Assembly: GCF_027257875.1 (NCBI RefSeq)
Contig: NZ_JAPVQY010000023.1
Coordinates: 66,199-101,186, forward strand
Reading direction: 5' to 3'
Length of the DNA: 34,988 nucleotides
From: Burkholderia sp. IMCC1007
GTDB taxonomy: Bacteria; Pseudomonadota; Gammaproteobacteria; Burkholderiales; Burkholderiaceae
The position numbers and the translations under genes were made by a program. Position 1 is the stretch's first letter; every line of letters starts with the position of its first letter. Shown piece after piece: positions 22,253-30,240 of the stretch. The notes under the pieces are model-generated. The model saw nothing but the letters and a program-made list of their open reading frames with translations. It made no database searches and had not been told where the DNA came from.

Positions 22253-23787
22253 TCGCCGCCTCCCTTGCCGTGCGTCGCGCGCGCCGCGAGTGCGAGCCGC
22301 GCGTGATCCTGATCGGAGAACGTGCGTTTCTTGCCCATGATTTCCTGCGTCGCCTCGTGGCCCTTGCCGGCCAGCACGACGACATCCTCGCGAGCCGCGC
22401 CGCGCACGGCCTGCAGGATCGCGCTCGCGCGATCCTCGATGCGGCGTGCGTGATCGGGCGCGGTCATGCCCGCGATGACTTGATCGATGATGCGCTGCGG
22501 ATCCTCGCTGCGCGGATTGTCGCTCGTGACGACGATTTCGTCGGCGAGCCGCTCGGCGATCGCGCCCATCAGCGGGCGCTTCGTCGCATCGCGATCGCCG
22601 CCGCAGCCGAACATGCAGACGAGCCGTCCGCCGCGCGCCGTGACGATCGGGCGCAGCGCGTCGAGCGTCTTCTCGAGCGCGTCGGGTGTATGCGCGTAGT
22701 CGATCACGACCAGCGGTTCGTCGTTCTGCAGGCGGCCGCCAAGACGCTGCATCCGGCCGTTGACGGACTCGAGCCGCGCAATCTCCGCCACCGCCGCGTC
22801 GAACGGCACGTCGGCCGCGAGCAGCGAGCCGAGCACCGCGAGCAGGTTGCTGACGTTGAACGTGCCGAGCGTGCCGACTTCGACGTCAGCCTCGCCCCAC
22901 GACGAGCGCAGATGAAATGCGGTGCCCGTGGCGGTCGCGCGCACGTCGAGCGCGACCAGTTCGCGATCGGCGTCGGGCGCCTGCGCGTCGCCGATCCCGT
23001 ATGCGATCGTGCGCACACGGCCGGCGAGCTTCTCGAGCAGGCGGCAGCCGGCTGCGTCGTCGCGGTTGATGACCGCCGCGCGCAGCCCGCGCCACGCGAA
23101 CAGTTTCGCCTTCGCGGCTTCGTACGCGTCGAACGTGCCGTGATAGTCGAGGTGATCCTGCGTGAGGTTCGTGAATACGGCGATGTCGAATGCTGTGCCG
23201 TTCACGCGCCCTTGATGCAGCGCGTGCGACGACACTTCCATCGCGATGGCCTTCGCGCCCGCGTCGCGCAGTTGCGCGAGGCTGCGCTGCAGCTGCGGCG
23301 CGTCCGGCGTCGTGAAGCCCGTCGGCACCAGCCGGCCGGGCATGCCCGTGCCCAGCGTGCCGATCAGCGCACACGGCTGGTGCAGCGCCGTCAGCGCGGC
23401 GGCAATCCATTGCGTGCACGACGTCTTGCCGTTCGTGCCGGTCACGCCGATCGCGAGCAGGCTGTCGCTCGGATCGCCGTACCAGCCGCTGGCGATCTCG
23501 CCGGCCAGCTGGTCGAGCGCCGGCACCGCAAGCGCGGCGGGCGCGGCCGGTGCCGCTGCGAGACCGTCCGGCTGATACAGCACGGCGGCCGCGCCGCGCG
23601 CCACGGCGTCGGAAATGAAAGCGCGATTGTCGGCCCCGTCGACCGCATAGCCGAGAAACACGTCGCCGGCCTGCAGGCTGCGCGTGTCGGCGTGCAGTTG
23701 CGCCGCGGGGGCCACATGCTGACGCAGCCACGCGAGCGCGGCTGCGATCTGCTGATGCGCCGGATGGGAACTGCGAGCGGCGCTCAT
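22249..23787 (-). CDS. murE: UDP-MurNAc-dipeptide--meso-diaminopimelate ligase
   Basis: MurE adds the third residue of the stem peptide. The DNPR motif (in SDNPRSEDP) marks the meso-diaminopimelate-specific enzymes, as expected for a Gram-negative wall. The 512-residue protein has an N-terminal substrate domain with ADTRSLQAGDVFLGY, the ATP loop TGTNGKTSCTQW, and FTNLTQDHLDYHG. Near the C-terminus is GKGHEATQEI. The start overlaps the ftsI stop and the stop overlaps the murF start, both by ATGA. Confidence 0.98.
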   Translation of the reverse strand: MSAARSSHPAHQQIAAALAWLRQHVAPAAQLHADTRSLQAGDVFLGYAVDGADNRAFISDAVARGAAAVLYQPDGLAAAPAAPAALAVPALDQLAGEIASGWYGDPSDSLLAIGVTGTNGKTSCTQWIAAALTALHQPCALIGTLGTGMPGRLVPTGFTTPDAPQLQRSLAQLRDAGAKAIAMEVSSHALHQGRVNGTAFDIAVFTNLTQDHLDYHGTFDAYEAAKAKLFAWRGLRAAVINRDDAAGCRLLEKLAGRVRTIAYGIGDAQAPDADRELVALDVRATATGTAFHLRSSWGEADVEVGTLGTFNVSNLLAVLGSLLAADVPFDAAVAEIARLESVNGRMQRLGGRLQNDEPLVVIDYAHTPDALEKTLDALRPIVTARGGRLVCMFGCGGDRDATKRPLMGAIAERLADEIVVTSDNPRSEDPQRIIDQVIAGMTAPDHARRIEDRASAILQAVRGAAREDVVVLAGKGHEATQEIMGKKRTFSDQDHARLALAARATHGKGGGE

Positions 23788-25634
23788 CGAACAACTCCTG
23801 GTGAATTACGCGTCGTGCTGGACACGATCATATGCTTCGCGGTGCCACTTGCCGCCAGCTTCTGCGCGCCCGGCTTGTCGGCGGGCGCGCCCGGCGTATC
23901 GTCGGATACGACGAGCTGCTTGATCGGCATGTTCGGCGGCACGTTCAGCGCGCGCAGCGTATCGCCGGCGATCGCCGAGAATACGGGGCCGGACACCTGG
24001 CCGCCGAAGTGGCTGCCGGCGGTCGGTTCGTCGACCGACACAGCGATCACGACGCGCGGATTCGGCATCGGCGCCATCCCGACGAACGACGCGCGGTATT
24101 TGCGCGTGTAGCCGTGACCTTCGTGCTTGTATGCGGTACCGCTCTTGCCCCCGACGCGGTAGCCCGGCACGGCCGCATCCGGCGACGTGCCGCCCGGCGC
24201 GACCACCGTCTCGAGCATCGCGCGCACTTCGCGCGCGGTGGTCGGGTTGAACACCTGCGTGCCCGCGATCGGCTGATTGGGGTCCGTCTTGAAAATGGTC
24301 ACGGGCATCAGCTCGCCGTCGTGCGCGATCGCCGTGTACGCGCGTGCGAGCTGGAACAGCGACACCGACAGCCCGTAGCCGTACGACATCGTCGCCTGCT
24401 CGATGCGGCGCCAGCTCTTCCACGGACGCAGGCGGCCGGCCACCGCGCCCGGGAACCCGACCTTCGGCGCCTGGCCGAGGCCGATGCTCGTATACATATT
24501 CCACATTTCCTCGGGCCGCATCGTCATCGCGATCTTCGTCGCGCCGATGTTGCTCGACTTCTGGATCACGCCGCCGACCGTCAGCGTGCCGAAACCCGCG
24601 TCGTCGGTAATCGGCGCGCCGTCGAGCACGAAATGACCGTTGCCCGTCTCGACGAGCGTGTTCGGCGTCACGCGGTGCAGGTCGAGCGCGAGCGACACGG
24701 TGAACGGCTTCATGATCGAGCCCGGCTCGAACACGTCGGTCATGATCCGGTTGCGCAACTGCTCGCCCGTCATGCGCGAGCGGTCGTTCGGGTTGTACGT
24801 CGGGTAGTTGACGAGCGCGAGCACTTCGCCGGTACGCACGTCGACGACCATCGCCGCGCCCGCCTTCGCCTTGAACTTCTCGACGGCGGCCTTCAGGTTC
24901 GCGTACGCGATGTACTGGATCTTGCTGTCGATCGACAGGTCGACGTCGGTGCCGTTGTGCGGCGGAATCTGCTCGGCGACATCCTCGATGATGTGCCCCA
25001 TCCGGTCCTTGATCACGCGACGCATGCCGGACGTGCCGGACAGCAGCTTCTGGTCGCCCAGCTCGACGCCTTCCTGCCCTTCGTCCTCGACGTTCGTGAA
25101 GCCGATCAGGTGGGCCGTGATCTCGCCTTCCGGATAGAAGCGCTTGTATTCGTTGCGCTGGTAGATGCCGGGGATATCGAGTGCCGCGACCTTGTCCGCG
25201 ACGTCGATCGGCACCTGGCGCTTGACGTAGACAAAACCCTTGTCTTCCGACAGCTTCACGCGCAGTTCTTTCGGCGTCATGCCGAGGAGCTTGCCGAGCT
25301 GGTTGATCTTGTCCGCGCCGAGGTCGTCCGGTACCGCGTCGGGAATCGCCCAGATCGCGCGCACGGGCAGGCTCGTCGCGAGCACGAGCCCGTTACGGTC
25401 GAGGATCTTGCCGCGCGTGGCCGGCAGCTCGAGCGTGCGCTGGTAGCGGCTTTCGCCCTGCTTCTGATAGAACGCGTTCCCGGGCCCCTGAATCCAGAAC
25501 GCCCGCGCGGCCAGCGCGACGAACGCCATGAACAGCAGGAAGACGACGAGCTTCGAGCGCCACATCGGCAGATGCACGCCGAGCACCGGGCTCGACGCGA
25601 ATTTCACGTCCTGGCGCTTCTGCGACGGCTTCAT
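23784..25634 (-). CDS. ftsI: Septal peptidoglycan transpeptidase FtsI (PBP3)
   Basis: FtsI cross-links septal peptidoglycan and is a beta-lactam target. The 616-residue protein has a short cytoplasmic tail, one membrane anchor (about 26-46) and a dimerisation/pedestal domain starting near RTLELPATRGKILDRNG. The transpeptidase active site has Ser306 and Lys309 in GSIMKP, the SSN motif at about 360-362, and the KSGT motif at about 497-500. I chose the ATG at 25634 because it overlaps the ftsL stop in ATGA; the frame upstream of it runs through ftsL and is not family sequence. Confidence 0.98.
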   Translation of the reverse strand: MKPSQKRQDVKFASSPVLGVHLPMWRSKLVVFLLFMAFVALAARAFWIQGPGNAFYQKQGESRYQRTLELPATRGKILDRNGLVLATSLPVRAIWAIPDAVPDDLGADKINQLGKLLGMTPKELRVKLSEDKGFVYVKRQVPIDVADKVAALDIPGIYQRNEYKRFYPEGEITAHLIGFTNVEDEGQEGVELGDQKLLSGTSGMRRVIKDRMGHIIEDVAEQIPPHNGTDVDLSIDSKIQYIAYANLKAAVEKFKAKAGAAMVVDVRTGEVLALVNYPTYNPNDRSRMTGEQLRNRIMTDVFEPGSIMKPFTVSLALDLHRVTPNTLVETGNGHFVLDGAPITDDAGFGTLTVGGVIQKSSNIGATKIAMTMRPEEMWNMYTSIGLGQAPKVGFPGAVAGRLRPWKSWRRIEQATMSYGYGLSVSLFQLARAYTAIAHDGELMPVTIFKTDPNQPIAGTQVFNPTTAREVRAMLETVVAPGGTSPDAAVPGYRVGGKSGTAYKHEGHGYTRKYRASFVGMAPMPNPRVVIAVSVDEPTAGSHFGGQVSGPVFSAIAGDTLRALNVPPNMPIKQLVVSDDTPGAPADKPGAQKLAASGTAKHMIVSSTTRNSPGVVR

Positions 25635-25972
25635 CGCGCGCCTCCCTTGCCCTTGGCGGTCGCATCGGCCGAAGCGGGAATCGGCGCGTCGATCGCCTTC
25701 ATGGCGCCCGGCGGCAGCGTCAGGTATTGGGTGCGACCCGTCGTGACGGGCTGCATCTTCAGCGAATCGTTCGCGAGCTGCTCGATGCGCGAGGTCTTCG
25801 ACAGCGCGCTCTGCTGATACTGAAGCTGTGCATAGTCCTGCTGGAGCTGACGCTCCTGCGACTGCGCGCGCTGCAGCTGGATGAAGAACTGGCGCTGCTG
25901 ATTCGTCGAGTTGACGACCGACAGCGCGCACCCCATCACGATGATCAACAGGAAGATATTGAAGCGGCTCAT
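25631..25972 (-). CDS. ftsL: Cell division protein FtsL
   Basis: FtsL is a small bitopic membrane protein of the FtsQLB complex that helps activate FtsWI. The 113-residue protein has a membrane segment at the very N-terminus (about residues 5-20, [17 protein letters not shown]). A Gln-rich, heptad-like coiled coil follows (about 24-65), then a Pro/Ala-rich tail. It overlaps rsmH and ftsI by ATGA at both ends. Its sequence is poorly conserved in general, so the call rests on topology and position. Confidence 0.95.
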   Translation of the reverse strand: MSRFNIFLLIIVMGCALSVVNSTNQQRQFFIQLQRAQSQERQLQQDYAQLQYQQSALSKTSRIEQLANDSLKMQPVTTGRTQYLTLPPGAMKAIDAPIPASADATAKGKGGAR

Positions 25973-26910
25973 GGCGTGACGCGCTCCGCGATGCGCATCA
26001 CGGCCGACCGGGCGCGCGGATTCGCGACGACTTCCGCTTCGCTCGGAAACTGACGGCTGATTATCTTGAGCGGCGGGCTCGGGAGGTCGACGGCACGGAT
26101 CGGCAGGCGACGATCGACCGCAGGCGCACTCGCGTGCGCCTGCATGAATCGTTTGACGATCCGGTCCTCGAGTGAATGAAAGCTGATGACCACCAGCCGC
26201 CCCCCTTGCTCCAGCAACGACAATGCCGCGTCTAGTACGACTTGCAGGTCCGCAAGCTCTTGATTGACGTGAATCCGTATAGCCTGAAAGGTGCGGGTTG
26301 CCGGATCCTTGCCCTTCTCACGGGTTTTGACGACGTGACCCACGATTTGGGCAAGCTCGCCCGTGGTGTCGAGAGGCCCAAGACGGTCGGACTCTGCCCG
26401 GCGAGCAACAAGCGCCTTTGCAATCTGAAAAGCAAACCGTTCTTCCCCATAATCCCGTATCACCTCCGTCAGTTCCTGCACCGATGCCCGTGCGAGCCAT
26501 TCAGCGGCCGACTCGCCGCGCGTCGGATCCATTCGCATGTCCAGCGGACCATCGGCGCGAAAGCTGAAGCCGCGCGCCGGATCGTCCACCTGCGGCGAGG
26601 ACACGCCCAGGTCCAGCAACACACCCGATACTTTCTCGACGCCGCGCGCCGCAAGCGCGTCGCGCATCGATGCAAAGCTGTCATGCACGATCGAGAAGCG
26701 CGCATCCTCGATGCGCTGCGCCGTCTCGATCGCCCTCGGATCCTTGTCGAACGCGATCAGCCGTCCGGCGGCCCCGAGCCGCGCAAGTACCGCGCGACTA
26801 TGACCGCCCCGCCCGAACGTGCCGTCGACATAAATGCCGTCCGGTCGCGTCACGAGCGAGTCGACCGCTTCGTCCAGCAACACGGTCCGATGCTGCAATT
26901 CATTTCCCAT
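25969..26910 (-). CDS. rsmH: 16S rRNA (cytosine-1402-N4)-methyltransferase
   Basis: RsmH (MraW) methylates N4 of C1402 in 16S rRNA using S-adenosylmethionine. The 313-residue protein begins [19 protein letters not shown], with the SAM loop [15 protein letters not shown] and the conserved [33 protein letters not shown] and [13 protein letters not shown] complete the family pattern. The frame is open upstream, but the ATG at 26910 gives the family start. The stretch from about 26195 to 26480 uses codons ending in A/T and GGG, CGG and CTT much more than its neighbours, although the protein sequence there is normal. Confidence 0.97.
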   Translation of the reverse strand: MGNELQHRTVLLDEAVDSLVTRPDGIYVDGTFGRGGHSRAVLARLGAAGRLIAFDKDPRAIETAQRIEDARFSIVHDSFASMRDALAARGVEKVSGVLLDLGVSSPQVDDPARGFSFRADGPLDMRMDPTRGESAAEWLARASVQELTEVIRDYGEERFAFQIAKALVARRAESDRLGPLDTTGELAQIVGHVVKTREKGKDPATRTFQAIRIHVNQELADLQVVLDAALSLLEQGGRLVVISFHSLEDRIVKRFMQAHASAPAVDRRLPIRAVDLPSPPLKIISRQFPSEAEVVANPRARSAVMRIAERVTP

Positions 26911-26933
26911 CGCGGGCGTCTCCGTCACCGCAA

Positions 26934-27362
26934 TCAGAACGTGAAGTTCTTCAGCGCGTCGGGCATGCCCTGCGCCATCGCTGCCTGCTCCTTCGCGATG
27001 TAGGTCTGCGAATCCCACAGCTCGAAGTGACTACCCATTCCCAACAACATGACTTCCTTTTCGAGTCCGGCTGCCATCCGCAGCTCGGGCGACACTAGAA
27101 TCCGGCCCGCGCTGTCGAGATCGACATCCATCGCATTACCGAGAAAAATCCGCCGCCACCAATGTGCGTCCATCGGCAGCGCGGCGATCTTGGCGCGGAA
27201 CACCTCCCATTCAGGGCGCGGAAACAGCAACAGGCAGCCGTCCGGGTGCTTGGTCACAGTCACCCGTCCTTCTGCCTGTCCTTGCAGCGCTTCGCGATAG
27301 CGAGCCGGCACCGACATCCGACCTTTCGCATCGAGCGTCAGCGCCGACGCCCCTTGGAACAC
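26934..27362 (-). CDS. mraZ: Transcriptional regulator MraZ (GTG start)
   Basis: MraZ is the AbrB-like repressor at the head of dcw clusters and binds repeats in its own promoter. The 142-residue protein has two SpoVT-AbrB halves, each with the DxxxR core: [14 protein letters not shown] near residue 10 and [14 protein letters not shown] further on. The start is a GTG at 27362 with GGGAG upstream, and the protein then begins [11 protein letters not shown] as in the family. MraZ-box-like repeats lie 65-110 bases upstream, which strongly suggests autoregulation. Confidence 0.97.
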   Translation of the reverse strand: MFQGASALTLDAKGRMSVPARYREALQGQAEGRVTVTKHPDGCLLLFPRPEWEVFRAKIAALPMDAHWWRRIFLGNAMDVDLDSAGRILVSPELRMAAGLEKEVMLLGMGSHFELWDSQTYIAKEQAAMAQGMPDALKNFTF

Positions 27363-27426
27363 TTTTCCGCTCTCCCGTTCAGGGCACCGAAGCGCCCGCT
27401 CAACGCTCAGAATTTAGCCGGAATAG

Positions 27427-27471
27427 CCCGCCAAATCACACAAAAATACACTTTCTCACACTGTCTCCCAC
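27427..27471 (-). promoter_or_regulatory. MraZ operator: five repeats with 10-bp spacing
   Basis: Read on the minus strand, five pentamers occur at exact 10-base intervals: GTGGG (27467-27471), GTGTG (27457-27461), GTGTA (27447-27451), GTGTG (27437-27441) and GCGGG (27427-27431). MraZ of E. coli binds TGGGN repeats spaced in the same way, on one face of the helix. The first repeat overlaps the -10 of the predicted promoter and the others cover the start of transcription, a layout suited to repression. Confidence 0.8.
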
Positions 27472-27498
27472 TTTAGAGGAAGGGTTTGGCACGGTCAA
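27470..27498 (-). promoter_or_regulatory. Promoter of the dcw cluster (Pmra)
   Basis: On the minus strand TTGACC (27493-27498) is followed after 17 bases by TAAAGT (27470-27475), a good sigma70-type match. Transcription would begin near 27463, inside the MraZ repeats, and give a leader of about 100 bases before mraZ. Confidence 0.7.
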
Positions 27499-27685
27499 GG
27501 GAGCGGTCCGGTTTTTTGACGAATTTTGTTAGTTAGAACAAGGACTTACGCGAACATGCTCATGCGGCCCCTCATTCCAAAAACCGTTATAAATGAATGA
27601 GCTAGTGCAACTTGTGAAGGTGATACGTGAGAAAGGCGGGCCAGACTGCCGTGCGGACGGGGCTTTCGGGGGCGGGAAAACGCGG
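27499..27685. other. Gene-free stretch between coq7 terminator and dcw promoter
   Basis: I see no coding region with family similarity here. The stretch is more A/T-rich near 27510-27620. A short inverted repeat, TCATTC (27572-27577) with GAATGA (27595-27600), is present. It holds only the upstream region of the mraZ promoter. Confidence 0.5.
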
Positions 27686-27739
27686 AAAAAACGGGCGGTA
27701 TCGGGGACGGCGGACCGGGGCGGCGGCGTGCACCGCCCG
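27686..27739 (-). terminator. Putative terminator after coq7
   Basis: On the minus strand CGGGCGGT and ACCGCCCG (plus-strand positions 27732-27739 and 27692-27699) form a perfect 8-bp stem directly followed by six T (27686-27691). The loop is about 32 bases and can fold on itself. The distance to the coq7 stop is about ten bases. Confidence 0.6.
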
Positions 27740-27748
27740 GCCCAAATC

Positions 27749-28375
27749 TCAGAGATAGTACGCAGTGCTCGTCATGACTTTCGACGCCGCGCGCATCAGC
27801 ATTCGCACGGGCAGCGGCAGTTCGATTCCGCCGGCATCGGTCGCGGCCTTGCCGTGTTTCACCTCGTCGGCACGCATCTGCTCGACGATCGCGCGCGACG
27901 CCGTGTCGGTCGCCGGCAGCTCGGACAGGTGAGAGTCGAGGTGGCTCTCGACCTGGCGCTCCGTCTCCGCCATGAAGCCGAGGCTGACCTTGTCGCCGAG
28001 CGTGCCGGCTGCCACGCCGATCGCGAGCGCGCCGACGTACCACAGCGGGTTGAGCACGCTCGGGCGCGAATCGAGCTCCTTCAGCCGATGCGCGGTCCAT
28101 GCGAGATGGTCCTCCTCCTCGCGTGCGGCCTCCGCGAACATCGCCTTCGACGACGCCGAGCGCGCGGTCAGCTTCTGCGCCTGGTAGAGCGCCTGTGCGC
28201 ACACTTCACCGACGTGATTCACGCGCATGAGCCCGGCCGCATGCGTGCGCTCCGCGGGCGTGAGTTCGTCGGCCGGCGGCTCTGCCGGCACGGGCACTGC
28301 GCGGCTCATCCGGCTCACGCCGGTCAGCGATCGCAGGCCGCGATCGAATTCGCTGATCAGTTCATCCAACACCAT
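27749..28375 (-). CDS. coq7: 2-nonaprenyl-3-methyl-6-methoxy-1,4-benzoquinol hydroxylase Coq7
   Basis: Coq7 is the di-iron monooxygenase that hydroxylates the demethoxy intermediate in ubiquinone synthesis. The 208-residue protein has the duplicated ferritin-like metal motifs, seen as Glu57 in RVNHVGEV, the ExxH of EEDH at residues 87-90, and the ExxH of DEVKH at about 171-174. A hydrophobic segment (about 110-125, [16 protein letters not shown]) fits membrane association. It is single, divergent from the porin gene and followed by its own terminator. Confidence 0.95.
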   Translation of the reverse strand: MVLDELISEFDRGLRSLTGVSRMSRAVPVPAEPPADELTPAERTHAAGLMRVNHVGEVCAQALYQAQKLTARSASSKAMFAEAAREEEDHLAWTAHRLKELDSRPSVLNPLWYVGALAIGVAAGTLGDKVSLGFMAETERQVESHLDSHLSELPATDTASRAIVEQMRADEVKHGKAATDAGGIELPLPVRMLMRAASKVMTSTAYYL

Positions 28376-28474
28376 CCTGTTCTCCTGGCTGCGTGTGCTG
28401 CCGCGGGCGGCAAGGACACGTGTTCCGCTGCGTAACCGACTTGATTATTCAGCGGAAATTGCGGTTAACCCGTG

Positions 28475-28480
28475 ATTTTA
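28475..28480 (-). promoter_or_regulatory. Possible -10 element for coq7
   Basis: On the minus strand this is TAAAAT, about 100 bases upstream of the coq7 ATG in an A/T-rich patch. The -35 (GTTTCG after 16 bases) is weak. The call is tentative. Confidence 0.3.
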
Positions 28481-28531
28481 ACCATTGTTGCATAAACGAA
28501 ACATGGCGACCTTGGGGTGCGGCATTTCGCT

Positions 28532-28559
28532 TTGTCGCAAAAAACGCTTTTGCTACATT
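28532..28559 (+). promoter_or_regulatory. Porin promoter (extended -10)
   Basis: TTGTCG (28532-28537) is followed after 16 bases by TACATT (28554-28559), preceded by TGC, so the -10 is of extended form. The gap is A/T-rich. Transcription would start near 28566, giving a leader of about 87 bases that begins with two hairpins. Confidence 0.6.
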
Positions 28560-28566
28560 ACGAGCG

Positions 28567-28596
28567 ACTTCTTGTGAAGTTGACGGGGCCCGTCAA
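28567..28596 (+). repeat. Two adjacent inverted repeats at the start of the porin leader
   Basis: ACTTC-TTGT-GAAGT (28567-28580) abuts TTGACGG-GGC-CCGTCAA (28580-28596); they share one base. Both are perfect. As RNA they would form two 5'-terminal hairpins, which often protect abundant mRNAs. As DNA the second could bind a dimeric regulator. Confidence 0.55.
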
Positions 28597-28652
28597 CACA
28601 ACATAACTATCCGCCCCGACAAAAAAATTCAGTGATTCTTGGAGATCCGTTA

Positions 28653-29810
28653 ATGAAAAAGTCGCTTCTCGCGCTCGTCGCGCTGGGCGCGTTTGCTGGC
28701 GCAGCCCATGCGCAAAGCAGCGTGACGCTTTACGGCATCATCGATGAAGGTTTCATCTTCAACAACAACGCGAAAGGCGGCCACCTGTACGGTCTGGCAA
28801 GCGGCGTGATGCAAGGCAGCCGCTTCGGCCTGCGCGGCACCGAAGATCTCGGCAGCGGCCTGAAGGCGATCTTCGTGCTCGAGAACGGTTTCGACGTCAA
28901 CTCCGGCAAGCTCGGCCAGGGCGGCCTGATGTTCGGCCGCCAGGCTTACGTCGGCCTGTCGAGCCAGGCCGGTACGGTCACGCTGGGTCGCCAGTACGAC
29001 TCCGTCGTCGACTTCGTCGGCCCGCTCGAGGCGGGCGACCAGTGGGGCGGCTACATCGCCGCTCACCCGGGCGACCTCGACAACTTCAACAACGCGTACC
29101 GTGTGAACAACGCGGTCAAGTACACGAGCCCGACGTACGGCGGCTTCTCGTTCGGCGGCATGTACAGCTTCGGCGGCCAGGCCGGCCAGTTCTCGAAGAA
29201 CCAGGTCTGGTCGCTCGGCGCCGGTTACAACAACGGCCCGCTGGTGCTGGGTGTCGGCTACTTGAACGCACGCACGCCGGCCAACTTCGGCGGCATGTTC
29301 AACACCGGGGCATCGGCGGCCGCGACGGCCGTGACGTCGCCGGTCTACGGCACGTACGCGAACAGCGCGAACACGTACCAGGTCATCGGTGCAGGCGGTG
29401 CGTACACGTTCGGTGCGGCGACGATCGGCGCGACGTACTCGAACACGAAGTTCAAGGGCTTCTCGGCAGGCCCGTTCGTCGACCAGACCGCGACGTTCAA
29501 CAACGGCGAAATCAACTTCAAGTTTCAGTTGACCCCGGCGTTGATCCTCGGCGCAGCGTACGACTACACGCAAGGCAGCAAGATCGACGGCAACTCGGCA
29601 GCCAAGTACCACCAGGGCTCGCTGGGCGTCGACTACTTCCTGTCGAAGCGCACGGACGTCTACGTGATCGGCGTGTATCAGCACGCATCGGGCAATACGC
29701 TCGACGCTGCAGGCAACGTCATTCAGGCGAAGGCATCGATCAACGGTCTCGATCCGTCGACCACCAGCAACCAGGTCGCAGCGCGCGTCGGCATCCGTCA
29801 CAAGTTCTAA
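28653..29810 (+). CDS. Gram-negative general porin
   Basis: The product is a trimeric-type outer-membrane porin for small hydrophilic solutes. The 385-residue precursor has a signal peptide MKKSLLALVALGAFAGAAHA with cleavage after AHA. The mature protein begins QSSVTLYGIIDEG, a standard start for beta-proteobacterial porins, followed by the SRFGLRGTEDLGSGLKA block. The last residue is Phe (GIRHKF), the outer-membrane assembly signal. I chose the ATG at 28653 because GGAGA lies just upstream and the signal peptide begins there. Codon use is strongly biased to C/G-ending preferred codons, as expected for an abundant protein. A strong terminator follows. Confidence 0.96.
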   Translation: MKKSLLALVALGAFAGAAHAQSSVTLYGIIDEGFIFNNNAKGGHLYGLASGVMQGSRFGLRGTEDLGSGLKAIFVLENGFDVNSGKLGQGGLMFGRQAYVGLSSQAGTVTLGRQYDSVVDFVGPLEAGDQWGGYIAAHPGDLDNFNNAYRVNNAVKYTSPTYGGFSFGGMYSFGGQAGQFSKNQVWSLGAGYNNGPLVLGVGYLNARTPANFGGMFNTGASAAATAVTSPVYGTYANSANTYQVIGAGGAYTFGAATIGATYSNTKFKGFSAGPFVDQTATFNNGEINFKFQLTPALILGAAYDYTQGSKIDGNSAAKYHQGSLGVDYFLSKRTDVYVIGVYQHASGNTLDAAGNVIQAKASINGLDPSTTSNQVAARVGIRHKF

Positions 29811-29840
29811 TCAGCTTGCCTGACGAGCCGCAGCATCTTG

Positions 29841-29863
29841 AAGGCGCCTTCGGGCGCCTTTTT
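29841..29863 (+). terminator. Intrinsic terminator of the porin gene
   Basis: AAGGCGCC (29841-29848), a TTCG tetraloop and GGCGCCTT (29853-29860) form a perfect 8-bp stem followed by a T-run (TTTTT-C-TTTT). It starts 30 bases after the porin stop. Confidence 0.93.
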
Positions 29864-30144
29864 CTTTTGCAGCCCGTAAATCCGAAGCCGCGCTTGGGGT
29901 GCGGCTCGCGGTAATGCGTCGCCGTTCGATCGGCTCGTTCGCGCGACTTCGTCGGCACCTGCGCACCGCGCGCGCGCCGACGTGCGCGGCGACTGCAGCG
30001 CTCGATCGCGGAGTGGCCACCTGTCGGTCCGGCGGTGTCCATTCGGTCGGCGAGGCGCCGTCGGCGCGCGTCCGACGCATGGTGTTCAGGGCATATCAGG
30101 GGACCGGGTCACCGCAGCAGCGGCATCTGGCGCTCGCCCGCTAC
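29864..30144. other. Gene-free stretch between porin and fadD terminators
   Basis: Several frames are open across this G/C-rich stretch on both strands, but none shows a ribosome binding site, family motif or continuity with real genes. One inverted repeat is visible: AGCCGC (29886-29891) with GCGGCT (29901-29906). I see no tRNA or promoter. Confidence 0.5.
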
Positions 30145-30221
30145 AAAAAAGCCCGGCTCGGAAAAACACCCCGAAGGTTGAATCGGTGTCCAACCTTTGG
30201 GGTGCAGTTCAATGCCGGGCT
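30145..30221 (-). terminator. Nested double terminator after fadD
   Basis: An inner stem pairs CACCCCGAAGGTTG (30167-30180) with CAACCTTTGGGGTG (30191-30204), 14 bp with one wobble. On the minus strand it is followed by TTTTT. An outer stem pairs AGCCCGGC (30150-30157) with GCCGGGCT (30214-30221) and is followed on the minus strand by TTTTTT. It begins about 20 bases beyond the fadD stop. Confidence 0.9.
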
Positions 30222-30240
30222 CGTTCGTTCGACTGCGGTG

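Noticed and set aside
22270..25817. Long plus-strand frames (613 and 661 codons) opposite murE and ftsI
   Set aside because: They are shadows of G/C-rich minus-strand genes with Arg/His/Asp-rich translations and no ribosome binding sites or motifs.
28650..29801. A 383-codon open frame antisense to the porin
   Set aside because: It exists because the porin uses a narrow set of preferred codons. The translation is Arg/Val/Ala-rich with no family pattern, and the porin has promoter, signal peptide and terminator.
29864..30144. Possible tRNA, sRNA or small gene in the porin-fadD gap
   Set aside because: No cloverleaf, T-loop sequence or promoter could be seen. Only one short hairpin is present, so there is not enough support.
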